64,000 nucleotides of DNA from Geomonas silvestris (GTDB taxonomy: Bacteria; Desulfobacterota; Desulfuromonadia; Geobacterales; Geobacteraceae). How positions within the stretch are numbered: the first letter of the stretch is position 1; every line of letters begins with the position of its first letter. Under the pieces are notes generated by a model that saw only the letters and a program-made list of their open reading frames with translations, had not been told where the DNA came from and ran no database searches. Made by a program: the position numbers and the translations under genes. Location: assembly GCF_014193515.1 (NCBI RefSeq), contig NZ_BLXX01000003.1:124001-188000 (forward strand), written 5' to 3'. This document shows, one piece after another, positions 46,808 through 55,638 of the stretch.

Positions 46808-47041
46808 ATGTCGCGAGACGAGCACCATGTAGTCCCCAACGGCGATGGCGGTTGGGATGTCAAGAGGAACGGCGCGGATCGGGCTTCAGTCCACGTCGAC
46901 ACAAAGCAGGAAGCCATTGATCGGGGCAGGGTCATCAGCCAGAATCAGGGGACCGAATTAGTCATCCATAATCGTGACGGGAAGATTTCCAACTCTGACA
47001 GTCACGGCAATGATCCCTGTCCTCCCCGGGACACGAAGTAG
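46808..47041 (+). CDS. DUF2188 domain small protein
   Basis: 77 aa from ATG at 46808 behind AAGGAG. The fold DEHHVVPNGDGGWDVKRNGA with TKQEAIDRGRVISQNQGTEL and a closing IHNRDGKI matches DUF2188, a small basic protein family common beside defence and phage genes, function unknown. The C-terminus is Asp/Pro/Ser-rich. It has its own promoter and operator and precedes the Wadjet-like operon by 200 bases. Confidence 0.82.
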   Translation: MSRDEHHVVPNGDGGWDVKRNGADRASVHVDTKQEAIDRGRVISQNQGTELVIHNRDGKISNSDSHGNDPCPPRDTK

Positions 47042-47057
47042 AAGTGTTGATGGCCTA

Positions 47058-47100
47058 TACCCAGGTGCCAGCGCTTCTGCTGGTTGCTGGTACCTGGGTA
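47058..47100 (+). terminator. Hairpin after the DUF2188 gene, possible terminator
   Basis: TACCCAGGT (47058-47066) pairs with ACCTGGGTA (47092-47100), with further CCAGC/GCTGG pairing inside. No T tract follows, so termination would be weak or Rho-assisted; it separates the DUF2188 gene from jetA. Confidence 0.5.
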
Positions 47101-47240
47101 CAGATTAGGGATTAATTCAAACCGTGGGTAGTTCCCATTTCATCTAATTACCGTACGTGTTTTTTGCGACGCGTAAGGAAGGCGTCCGAGCCGAGGCTGT
47201 GCTTTGCACCCGATGGTTATTCCGCCTATTTGGAAAAGTG

Positions 47241-48554
47241 ATGGCCACCAATCTCATTCCACCTGGGATCATCATGCTGGCGGTAACCTCACGGTTACTT
47301 GACCTCCATCAGTCCCGTCGCCAAAAGGGCATCTATGTTCCTGATGTACCAGAAACTGCAGGCGATTACATGGGAATAGCGCTTCTTGCGCTTAACGCCT
47401 TACGTGTAACAGAAATAGAGAGGGGGTTTTCGTACACCTCTGTTGAGGAGATCCACTCTATCATCTCACTGCAGGCTAAGGATGTGAGCAGGGATGACCT
47501 TGATTTCGTGCTCGAATCATTGTCGAAGGAGCGAGAGATTTGCTTCGCGACGCCGAACCAAAACGGTGCATTCGACTATGGTAATACCCGCCAAAAAACT
47601 AGTTTAGTTACCTTTGCTGAAAGCTACGCGCAGATAAAGCTGACAGAGAACGGCCGGATGTTTTTGAGAATATGCGAGGATGAACGGTCATGGTTATATG
47701 ATGACGCAGATGCGGCAAAAATAGTTACAGCACTGCTGCACTTTAAATTTTACGATGTGCCTTCTTTGTGTCACAGCTTGGGACTTGAACTTGCCCTCAA
47801 AGGCCAGATGCTTACCGATTACATTGAGCGTCCTACTCGTAAGGAACAATGTGAGATTCTAATAGCTGATGCCAAAAGTATTAGCCAAAATCTCAGAAAT
47901 GCGCAAGAGTCTCCTGGCTTTGAACTAGGCAATCTTCAGGCTGAACTGGAAACTTTACTTAAAATAATCGAATCTGTTACCAGGCGATTTGTGGAGTTTC
48001 TGGAAATCGCTCAGATGCACAGCGGCGTTATAGCGACTAGTTATAGTTTTCTCGAACTCGCAGATCATCTCGTCTACAACTACACCCCCTCCTCCTCGGA
48101 ACACCTCGAACTCCTGATGGCAAACATTCTCCACCCCGATACGAACATGCCTTGGTTTCACCCCTCGGGAATCCCTGGGCAAGTTGATCTTTACAGTCTT
48201 CTGGATGGTAAGAAAGCCCGTGTTGAGAAAAAGTCGTTTAACCTTGACGCAGATCCAACACCAACCGTTGAACGATTCAGCGGGTTCATAAGACGATATA
48301 AAAAACAGATTCTGGCTATGCTGGAAAGGGGACCCGTATCGTTCAGTCAATTCATTACTTCGTCTGATTTCGAGCTTCTCCCTGGAGAGGCCTTGACTGA
48401 CTTCATAGGCGCATATGCCTCGCCCAGTTTGCTCGATCCTGATGGTGATGACCTCGCTGTTGTCGTTGGCTTAACGGACGAGGAGTTCATCCAGAAAAGT
48501 GAAAGCGCGACGCTCATTGCATCAGATCCGGTCATCTTCCTGGCCAAACAGTAG
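47241..48554 (+). CDS. jetA: Wadjet-like JetA (MukF/MksF-type kleisin)
   Basis: 437 aa from ATG at 47241 behind GGAAAAGTG; an upstream GTG (47157) is open but lacks support. The N-terminal winged-helix-like region (TSRLLDLHQSRR; VEEIHSIISLQAKDVSRDDL) and a helical remainder with VEKKSFNLDADPTPTVERFS fit the kleisin subunit of MukF/MksF/JetA type. It would bridge the SMC heads of JetC with JetB. The assignment rests on position in the four-gene cassette more than on motif. Confidence 0.75.
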   Translation: MATNLIPPGIIMLAVTSRLLDLHQSRRQKGIYVPDVPETAGDYMGIALLALNALRVTEIERGFSYTSVEEIHSIISLQAKDVSRDDLDFVLESLSKEREICFATPNQNGAFDYGNTRQKTSLVTFAESYAQIKLTENGRMFLRICEDERSWLYDDADAAKIVTALLHFKFYDVPSLCHSLGLELALKGQMLTDYIERPTRKEQCEILIADAKSISQNLRNAQESPGFELGNLQAELETLLKIIESVTRRFVEFLEIAQMHSGVIATSYSFLELADHLVYNYTPSSSEHLELLMANILHPDTNMPWFHPSGIPGQVDLYSLLDGKKARVEKKSFNLDADPTPTVERFSGFIRRYKKQILAMLERGPVSFSQFITSSDFELLPGEALTDFIGAYASPSLLDPDGDDLAVVVGLTDEEFIQKSESATLIASDPVIFLAKQ

Positions 48555-48562
48555 GAGGCTGT

Positions 48563-49408
48563 ATGACGCCCGCGGAACAAGGTTTTACTTTTGCCACTTT
48601 GTTGCATCTTCGAATGGTCACAGATAATCCGCAGGGGCGGCATCTTAGGGACAATGAGGCTGAAACCGCGAGAATACTTTCTGACTGCAGCGAACGAGAT
48701 CGAATGGATTTTGAGGATTTCCTTAATGCGCAAGGTCTTTCACTCAGAACGATCGATGGGGTGAACCTAGGTATACCTCCCCGACCTCAAATGACTAACC
48801 AGTTTCACATCCTAATCCGGAAACGAGGTGAACCTCTTGCGCCGTATTTTGATTCGCTGTGGTTTATTGATGCCATGAAGGACCTCCGGCGAGTAAAGAA
48901 GGGTGCTGATTCGCAGTTAACGAATCGGGTTGAAACTATCTTCTGGTTTACTCGCCTATGGCTCTACCTCCAATGGAGTTTTTACGAGAAAATCTCGCGA
49001 CATCCGGCTCAAATCAGCAGATATGGTGATGCAATGGTCCTCACCTCACGATTCATAGAGGTTGTGACTGAAGGAGTTGAGAAAATGGGCAACGCTGGCC
49101 GCCCTGTTGGAGAGGCGGGAGTCATGTGGGACGTGTTGTGGAAGGACCGCAGCAATATCAAAACGTGGGTAGTCAGGTTTCTCAAGGTGATGGAACAGGC
49201 TGGGATGATACAGGAAACATCGGTTAAGGGGGAGTACCGGCAGACTTTGCCCGCGGCTGTGGATATGGCAGTCATAGCCGATCATGAGCTTGCGTATCTT
49301 ATGCCCCCGGATCGGGAGGAGGATGTGGAAACGCGTTCGATGATGCTGATAACGGGAGCGCCACTTCCTACGAATATAATGAGGGAGGATGCGAATGCCG
49401 CTAATTAA
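48563..49408 (+). CDS. jetB: Wadjet-like JetB (MukE/MksE-type)
   Basis: 281 aa, behind AGGAGGCTGT and eight bases after jetA. Two winged-helix-like segments (GVMWDVLWKDRSNIKTWVVR, FLKVMEQAGMIQETSVKGEY) fit a KITE-type MukE/MksE subunit. Its last codons overlap the jetC start. Confidence 0.75.
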   Translation: MTPAEQGFTFATLLHLRMVTDNPQGRHLRDNEAETARILSDCSERDRMDFEDFLNAQGLSLRTIDGVNLGIPPRPQMTNQFHILIRKRGEPLAPYFDSLWFIDAMKDLRRVKKGADSQLTNRVETIFWFTRLWLYLQWSFYEKISRHPAQISRYGDAMVLTSRFIEVVTEGVEKMGNAGRPVGEAGVMWDVLWKDRSNIKTWVVRFLKVMEQAGMIQETSVKGEYRQTLPAAVDMAVIADHELAYLMPPDREEDVETRSMMLITGAPLPTNIMREDANAAN

Positions 49409-52400
49409 TCGGATAGAAGTGTCTAACTTCATGAACGCTGTGCGGCGCAGCCCTTGGCAGCCGACCTGGCCACATTCTGTCTTCAGCCTCCAGGGCCTCC
49501 ACTCCGTGATCAATATGCCAAACGGGAGAGGTAAGACGACTTTAGTCAAAGCTGTATTATTCATACTTGCCGGCGATACCAAGAGGTTGAACCAGCTTCG
49601 TAATGAACACTTCGCCCCTAAATCCCAGGGACACTATTCCCACGTCAGGGTTCAAATGACTATGGATACCGAGGAGGCCGCAGGACTGGACCTCTTTACC
49701 GGCGCTCCATTAGGTCAGCAGATGGTGTTTGGGGTATTTGCCAATAGTGGGGAGAATGAGCATTGTGTCCTTTACGCCTACCCTGGAACGTTTGAAGACT
49801 GTCCAGTGCATCAGATGGATGTCGGGAAGACGATCCATCTTGTTAGTAATGAAGTTTTCGAGGGATGCCTAGCGGCGAGGCCTGGAAAATTCCCTGCGAG
49901 TGCTAAGGATGCTACGCGGCACGCATGGACGGCTTTCATTGCGAGGCGGTTTGACGTTGCAAACCTTCAACAGCAGATTATCTACCAGATCAATGCTGGT
50001 GCTGAGGGAAAGTCATCTTACTTCGAGGTTCCTCGCTCCAGTCTGGAATACTCCGCTGCTGTGTTCTACGAGCACCTGGCTCCGCAGCTTCTTACTGATG
50101 TCATGGGCGGCTATGGAGCAGAAGATGAGCGTAGTATAGAGGACACCATCCATGAAAAGGCACGCCAAGTCGCCCAAGCCCGTTTCAAAAGCGAGGTGCG
50201 GAAAAATGAGCTTGCCGACACGGAACGGGTATTACAGGAACTACAGCGAATTGGGGATGCCGCTGAGGAACTTGCAGCTGCTAAAGCAGAGAAAGCCAAC
50301 TGCTTGGAGAAGCTGTCCCTTGAACTGGCGGTACTGAGAAACATTGTGGTGGATAAGCCTATCTACGGCCTGCCACCGCGCCCACCCGCGGACGTCCCGG
50401 AGATTACAAAACACCTTATTATGGTCGAGGGCGTCCCATATATGCCGGATCAGGCATTTAAATTTCTCACGGGAGATGAACCTCGGAGAATAAACGAGAG
50501 AGCAATGCGTTTAGCTGTCCAAAGTATTCCTGTGGACAACTCGCAAGCTATTGAAATTACTTGCGACATAAAAACAGAGCGCGATGAACGCGGTAAACCC
50601 AACAAGGCTTTCAATCACGAATCAGTAATGAGCTTGCTACGCCGGACTGAGGCCTTCATTCCCGGCCTGGACAAAGATTCCGCCATCGCGGATGTCGAAC
50701 GTGCTTTTGAATGGGCCAAGGTTCATGGGGACACGAACCCTGCCCGCTTGGAGCTCACATCTCTCAGCGGAAAACTTGCTACGAGGACAGCAGAACAAAA
50801 AGCTAACCATGAGGAACGGGAGTCCTTGACCAATGAGAAAACGAACCTGTTCCAAGAGCAGCGACAGGTCGGGGAGCAACAGGCAGAGTTTCGACGTATG
50901 CAGGATAGCGGCTTATTCACGCCCGAGGAGATAGCGTCACCCGCGGCGACCGGCGAGCAAACAGCCAAGGCCCGTGCAGAGGCTGAGGTTTCTCTGCGGA
51001 TCCATGATGAGCAAGTTGCTCGCCGAGAAGAGGTCTTTGTGTTGTGGCAAGACTTCACCCGGCAGAACCCAGAATGCTCTCCTCGAGATGTCATAGACGC
51101 AATGATCGTCGACGAGGTTACCGCTCAGGGAAAGGTCGATGATCTTAAGCAACAGCGGGAAGTGCTTTATCAGCAGCGTTCGGGCCTTAAAGAAGCTTCG
51201 GCCGTTGTACGAAGAAACGCTACAGTCTTGAAGGCAAGGCTGAAACAGGCTACGGATACCGAACAGCTTTCACATATGTTTGATGATGTTTTTAGCGGCG
51301 AAGATCCAAATGGGTTGGATCAACAGGTCAAGAACGATCTCAAAACGGCCAACAGTGAAAAATTCAGGATCAGCAACGAAATCGCCCAGATCAGCGAAGA
51401 AGTGAAAAGCATCGCCGCGTTCAGGGAATGCTTCGGGACCTCCGACCCGGGAACTTGGCTCAAAGTTCGATCCTGTTTGTACGAGCAAGCTCAGAGGAAA
51501 AAACACTCTCTTACCACCGAGCTTGATGAAGCAAGGATTAGCCTGAAGAATCTTCAGGAGTTCTCTATTGCACCAGGACAATATGCTCGAGCTGTAGCAA
51601 GGGAGGTGCAGGTCTCCTTCACACCTCTGCATGCGGAGGTAGAGCGGTTGAACCTTTCGCCCCAACGTAAGGAACGTATCCTGACTCTTTTTTCCGCCCT
51701 TCTTTTTGCTCCCGTGCTTGAAGATGAAGATAGCGCGGTCGTTGCAGCCAGGAATCTAGCCGCAAAGGGAATCGAGTTCCCGGTTTTCGTACGGAGCGAT
51801 TTTGAGCAATTCTGCGTTACCGGCGAAGTGGCACATGGGAACGATGTGGCTCGCGGTCTATTCATCGGTGTCCGTACCAGGGCTATCGACTGTCTACTTG
51901 ATGTGAACCTCGTTGAAAGAGAGAAGAAATATTACGACGTAAGAATTGCTGCACTGTCGACAAGGCTCCAGCGCCTAATTAAGGCCATTGGTCGGTTGTC
52001 CCATGAAACACCCAACGCAAGATTGGCGGAAAGGGCCAGACAATCACTTGAGAGTGGGGTACTTGAAAAGGACAAATCACTCCAAGAAGCTCTGATTGAG
52101 TTAGAGCAGGACCTCCCTCGCCTTCACGCAAGATTTGAGGCCATACCTTCTATTATGGCTGTGCTACGCCACAGGGAAGCGCTTGACGGCCTTACTATGG
52201 ATGCGTTGAAGGGGCATCTGGCTGATGCCGAAGAAGCTTTGGCTGATGCCGAGATGGCTGAAGGCTCCACTGAGAACGAGATCACTGCGATTACCTTTCA
52301 AGTGGACGAAGCATCGGCTCGGCTTAAGGACGTAAGCACTGTCCGAGGATCGAATGAAGTGATCCTAGATATGATTTCAAAGTTCATGGCCGACACCGAG

Positions 52401-53948
52401 CACGGTCCCGAATTTATGTCTTCAGCCACAGCGGTTCGATCAAGACTTCAGGCTCATTGCGATGTAACAAGGAGCAAGAGTGGATTCAGATTCAATTTAG
52501 CCCAGCAATTTGTCACATCTGGCAGCCAGCGACCGCAAGAAATTGAAGCCAGGATCGGTGAGATCACCGTCAGGGTAAAACTAATTTGGGAGGAACAGTC
52601 TAAGTTGAGTGGTGAGATTGCCGCTCTACAGGAGCTTCATTTGGACCTTGCCAAGAAGGTAAACCAAATCGATGAGTTCATGTCGTCATTGACGAGGTTT
52701 TACAAGAAATATAAGCATTTGCCCACGGAAACGTCTGCGGACCTATCCCGGCACGGGGTTTACCGGGCGTGCTCGTATTTGCGCGGCGCAGACAAGATTG
52801 ATGAGTGCATTCGCTGGATTACCACCCTGAAAGGCGAAGTAGAGGCCATGAAGGATGTGGTTAGTGGGCTTGCTGGAGATCTGCGGGAAACCGAGGGCGT
52901 TTATGAGCGAGCAATCAGGAACTTCAACTTTGAGATCGAGCGTGTTACTGGAGAATCCACACTGAAAATTAGTGAGCACCAAAGCTATCTCCTTGCTCAA
53001 GCCAAAACTGACCCTTCGAGGATCAGAGAGATGGTGGCAGTCGCCCTCAGTAATTTTGGAAAAGAGCGGCTGGCCAACGAAACGGCGCGTCAGGAGCTCG
53101 ATGCAGAGTGGGCCAAAATGGACGAATGGCTAACGGAATTCACTAAGCGTCTTCCAGGAAATTTGGCGCTGCTTAAGTCGACTTTCGCTCCTAAATATGA
53201 CACTGCAGCGAAAAAAGTGATTAAAGCTGGATTCGAGATAGGCGGAGAGGTAATTCGTTTCGAAGACATTGAATCGGTCATGGAAGACATCGTCCGGGAC
53301 ATTGAGGACTATGAGAAGGACAACACCTTGCGGCGGGACACCAATGCCAAAAAAATCCTGCGTGACAGCTTTCGAAAAGGGATACGAGACAAGTTCTATC
53401 AACGGGTCTTGCAGAACGCGTACATTAAGGTGTGTATCCCAGCAATCAGCGAAACACCGCTAAAGCTCGGACCGAACATTGTGAGTTCTGGGCAGGGAGT
53501 CGCAATGACGCTGCTTTGGATTGTTAAGCTGGCAGATTTTGTCGCAGAGCGTGAGAGAAGAAGAAAGACGATAAGCACTGGGCTATCCATGATGGCCGCC
53601 AATAAATTACGAAAAGTGGAATCGCAGTTCGTCTTCATTGACGGAGCTTTTTCACATCTTTCTGACCGTGCGCTTATTGACGACGTCCTCAATGGGATTA
53701 TGCAGACTCGTGGGCACTTTCAGCTTATCGTCACGGGGCACGATCCTGAGTATAAGCACAACTTCGAGTATTTCCCAACATTGATTTGCGCCCGTGAAAT
53801 AGGCGGCCGTTATATGCTTGTTGAGAATGGAAATCCGGTGCAGCCTCACACCAAAGGTTGCAATTTGGGAACTATGGCAACCTTGAGGGCAACTCAGATT
53901 AGCCACACCGTCCTTGGAGGGCAAACCAGTGGACCAGTTGCACATTGA
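49395..53948 (+). CDS. jetC: Wadjet-like JetC (SMC/MukB-like ATPase)
   Basis: 1517 aa from ATG at 49395 (an ATG six bases earlier has no room for its ribosome site). Walker A NMPNGRGKTTL at 40-50; two long coiled coils flank a hinge-like middle (about 700-800); the C-terminal head has a signature loop SSGQGVAM (1364-1371) and Walker B QFVFIDGAFSHLSD with Asp1416 followed by Gly1417 where most SMC proteins have the catalytic Glu. The product would extrude plasmid DNA loops that JetD then cuts. MukB-like length. Confidence 0.88.
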   Translation: MPLINRIEVSNFMNAVRRSPWQPTWPHSVFSLQGLHSVINMPNGRGKTTLVKAVLFILAGDTKRLNQLRNEHFAPKSQGHYSHVRVQMTMDTEEAAGLDLFTGAPLGQQMVFGVFANSGENEHCVLYAYPGTFEDCPVHQMDVGKTIHLVSNEVFEGCLAARPGKFPASAKDATRHAWTAFIARRFDVANLQQQIIYQINAGAEGKSSYFEVPRSSLEYSAAVFYEHLAPQLLTDVMGGYGAEDERSIEDTIHEKARQVAQARFKSEVRKNELADTERVLQELQRIGDAAEELAAAKAEKANCLEKLSLELAVLRNIVVDKPIYGLPPRPPADVPEITKHLIMVEGVPYMPDQAFKFLTGDEPRRINERAMRLAVQSIPVDNSQAIEITCDIKTERDERGKPNKAFNHESVMSLLRRTEAFIPGLDKDSAIADVERAFEWAKVHGDTNPARLELTSLSGKLATRTAEQKANHEERESLTNEKTNLFQEQRQVGEQQAEFRRMQDSGLFTPEEIASPAATGEQTAKARAEAEVSLRIHDEQVARREEVFVLWQDFTRQNPECSPRDVIDAMIVDEVTAQGKVDDLKQQREVLYQQRSGLKEASAVVRRNATVLKARLKQATDTEQLSHMFDDVFSGEDPNGLDQQVKNDLKTANSEKFRISNEIAQISEEVKSIAAFRECFGTSDPGTWLKVRSCLYEQAQRKKHSLTTELDEARISLKNLQEFSIAPGQYARAVAREVQVSFTPLHAEVERLNLSPQRKERILTLFSALLFAPVLEDEDSAVVAARNLAAKGIEFPVFVRSDFEQFCVTGEVAHGNDVARGLFIGVRTRAIDCLLDVNLVEREKKYYDVRIAALSTRLQRLIKAIGRLSHETPNARLAERARQSLESGVLEKDKSLQEALIELEQDLPRLHARFEAIPSIMAVLRHREALDGLTMDALKGHLADAEEALADAEMAEGSTENEITAITFQVDEASARLKDVSTVRGSNEVILDMISKFMADTEHGPEFMSSATAVRSRLQAHCDVTRSKSGFRFNLAQQFVTSGSQRPQEIEARIGEITVRVKLIWEEQSKLSGEIAALQELHLDLAKKVNQIDEFMSSLTRFYKKYKHLPTETSADLSRHGVYRACSYLRGADKIDECIRWITTLKGEVEAMKDVVSGLAGDLRETEGVYERAIRNFNFEIERVTGESTLKISEHQSYLLAQAKTDPSRIREMVAVALSNFGKERLANETARQELDAEWAKMDEWLTEFTKRLPGNLALLKSTFAPKYDTAAKKVIKAGFEIGGEVIRFEDIESVMEDIVRDIEDYEKDNTLRRDTNAKKILRDSFRKGIRDKFYQRVLQNAYIKVCIPAISETPLKLGPNIVSSGQGVAMTLLWIVKLADFVAERERRRKTISTGLSMMAANKLRKVESQFVFIDGAFSHLSDRALIDDVLNGIMQTRGHFQLIVTGHDPEYKHNFEYFPTLICAREIGGRYMLVENGNPVQPHTKGCNLGTMATLRATQISHTVLGGQTSGPVAH

Positions 53949-55026
53949 AAATATCGTGAAAGATGCGTTCTGGAAGGTTCTCGGTCCACGGGACTCATTG
54001 CAGGGGAAATCTCTTGCGGCGCGCCTGTCAAGACTCACGGGGCTTGATGAACTCACTGTTCGAGGAGCACTGGGAGGATTGTCGCAGCAGCGGTGGTTGG
54101 GTGGCGTCTCAGTTCAGGGGATTTCCCTGGGAAAAGTGTTCCCCTTGGCAGATCGCCCTGGTCCAATTGTCCCTAGGTCACTTACTAAATGGGTCGCGAG
54201 CATGATAGCTGCTGGCTTAGGTCCTGATGAGGTAGAGGCTCTCCGCCCCCTGCACAACCAGGTCGAGGACCTGGAGCCAGAAGACCAGGCAGAACTTGTG
54301 AAGGGGCTTCTCCGACTTCGTGCGGAGCAGGCTGCTTTCATCAACCAGCCGTCCTTTTTGGTCAGTGCCAAGTTTCTCCTGGGCGCTTCTAAAATCCTGG
54401 ATCAGTTGGCACCCACGGCTTTGAAGTCCTTTGGTATTAACACGACCCAGTTCACGGGTTCCCCCTCCGTATTGTTAACGGCTGGACCTCCAATTCCGAA
54501 AAATGTGGTGTTGGTGGAGAATCCCCATGCCTTTTGGAGAGCGATTACCTGCAAGGCGCTTGAAACCACTGCTTTCGTCGTGACATTCGGGTATGGCTTG
54601 TCTCGTCACAGCGATGATTATGGTAACCAACTCGCGGCGCTCCTGGAGGGACAATCAGCATTATTAGGCGCAGTCTGTGCTGGCAACCCTCCAGATATTA
54701 GGACTCTGCTCAACCACTCCGAAATTGCCTTCTGGGGCGATTTGGACATCGAAGGAGTGAAAATCTTCAGGAGACTGCAGAGCGGAATTCCGAGGTTGCA
54801 GGTGAGTGCTCTTTATATTCCTATGATTCGCGCGGCTTTGAATAGGTCGACCAGTCATCCATATATCAAGGTGGCAGCTAAACATAAACAGCAAAGACCG
54901 GATCCAGATGGGGAGGATTTCTGTAGAATTCTGCTCGAGGCTTGCCGCTTCAGGGCCGTGGATCAGGAAATCGTGACGGTTGATGAAATAATCCAATGCT
55001 CCGATATGGTGCTGGAAAAGACATGA
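53929..55026 (+). CDS. jetD: Wadjet-like JetD (TOPRIM-type nuclease subunit)
   Basis: 365 aa from GTG at 53929 behind GGAGG; overlaps the jetC end by 20 bases. An N-terminal winged-helix region (KSLAARLSRLTGLDELTVRG) is followed by the DUF2220/TOPRIM-like core: Glu197 in VVLVENPHAFWRAI and Asp271-x-Asp273 in FWGDLDIEGVKIFRRL. These match the acidic residues JetD uses to cleave DNA. Completes the jetABCD order. Confidence 0.87.
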   Translation: MDQLHIENIVKDAFWKVLGPRDSLQGKSLAARLSRLTGLDELTVRGALGGLSQQRWLGGVSVQGISLGKVFPLADRPGPIVPRSLTKWVASMIAAGLGPDEVEALRPLHNQVEDLEPEDQAELVKGLLRLRAEQAAFINQPSFLVSAKFLLGASKILDQLAPTALKSFGINTTQFTGSPSVLLTAGPPIPKNVVLVENPHAFWRAITCKALETTAFVVTFGYGLSRHSDDYGNQLAALLEGQSALLGAVCAGNPPDIRTLLNHSEIAFWGDLDIEGVKIFRRLQSGIPRLQVSALYIPMIRAALNRSTSHPYIKVAAKHKQQRPDPDGEDFCRILLEACRFRAVDQEIVTVDEIIQCSDMVLEKT

Positions 55027-55164
55027 TAGGTGTCATCGACCAGAGCTTTCGGGATGGAATCCGAGACCAAATCTGTGATCGAGGTGTGCCCCCATAAGAC
55101 CTGTCGATGGTGGAAGACAGCAACCTTAGGGCCACACGGGATAGGCGCTCTTAGGGATTCGTCA

Positions 55165-55518
55165 CTAATTTCCAGAGTTAAGAGGAAATCCGCCCTTTTT
55201 CAAAATGTCCGCTATGGTATCCCTTCGACGACTGATAGATTCGACATCTCTCCTCAGCTTTTTCTTGCGTTCAATGAGCTTGGCGATAGTATCGACTTCC
55301 GTAGCGGAAATGTGCTGAAACTTGACCTGAGCGCCTTCCCGGTATCGCAGGCATGGATAAACGTATTCCTTCCCGTTGCTCTTGATTTTCCGCTGACTGA
55401 GACTCCCTTTTGGAAGTCTGGCAATCTCTTCGAGTATCAGTCTTATGGCTCTTAAGCATCTCTCGTGTTCTGATTGCAACATGCTATAAACGCTAGGATC
55501 TTTCTTGGAGGTCTTCAT
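55165..55518 (-). CDS. Small hypothetical protein, DUF6788-like
   Basis: 117 aa, behind GGGAAGGGAG. Contains LPKGSLSQRKIKSNGKEYVY then LRYREGAQVKFQHIS, a pattern I associate with DUF6788-type proteins of mobile elements that may contact nucleic acid, followed by a basic coiled coil (IERKKKLRRDVESISRRRDT). Convergent with jetD. Its own gap of 120 bases separates it from the TcmP operon. Confidence 0.6.
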   Translation of the reverse strand: MKTSKKDPSVYSMLQSEHERCLRAIRLILEEIARLPKGSLSQRKIKSNGKEYVYPCLRYREGAQVKFQHISATEVDTIAKLIERKKKLRRDVESISRRRDTIADILKKGGFPLNSGN

Positions 55519-55638
55519 GTTTTCTCCCTTCCCGAGTGCGGTCTAATAAGCCAGCACGTGGCAAGCTGGAGATTCTATTTTGTTGCAAGATTCTAGCATG
55601 GTTTGATACGACGTTGGGACAAAAGCGTCTAAAACTGC

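Noticed and set aside
47157..47240. GTG start for jetA at 47157
   Set aside because: No ribosome site and an atypical N-terminus; GGAAAAGTG supports the ATG at 47241.
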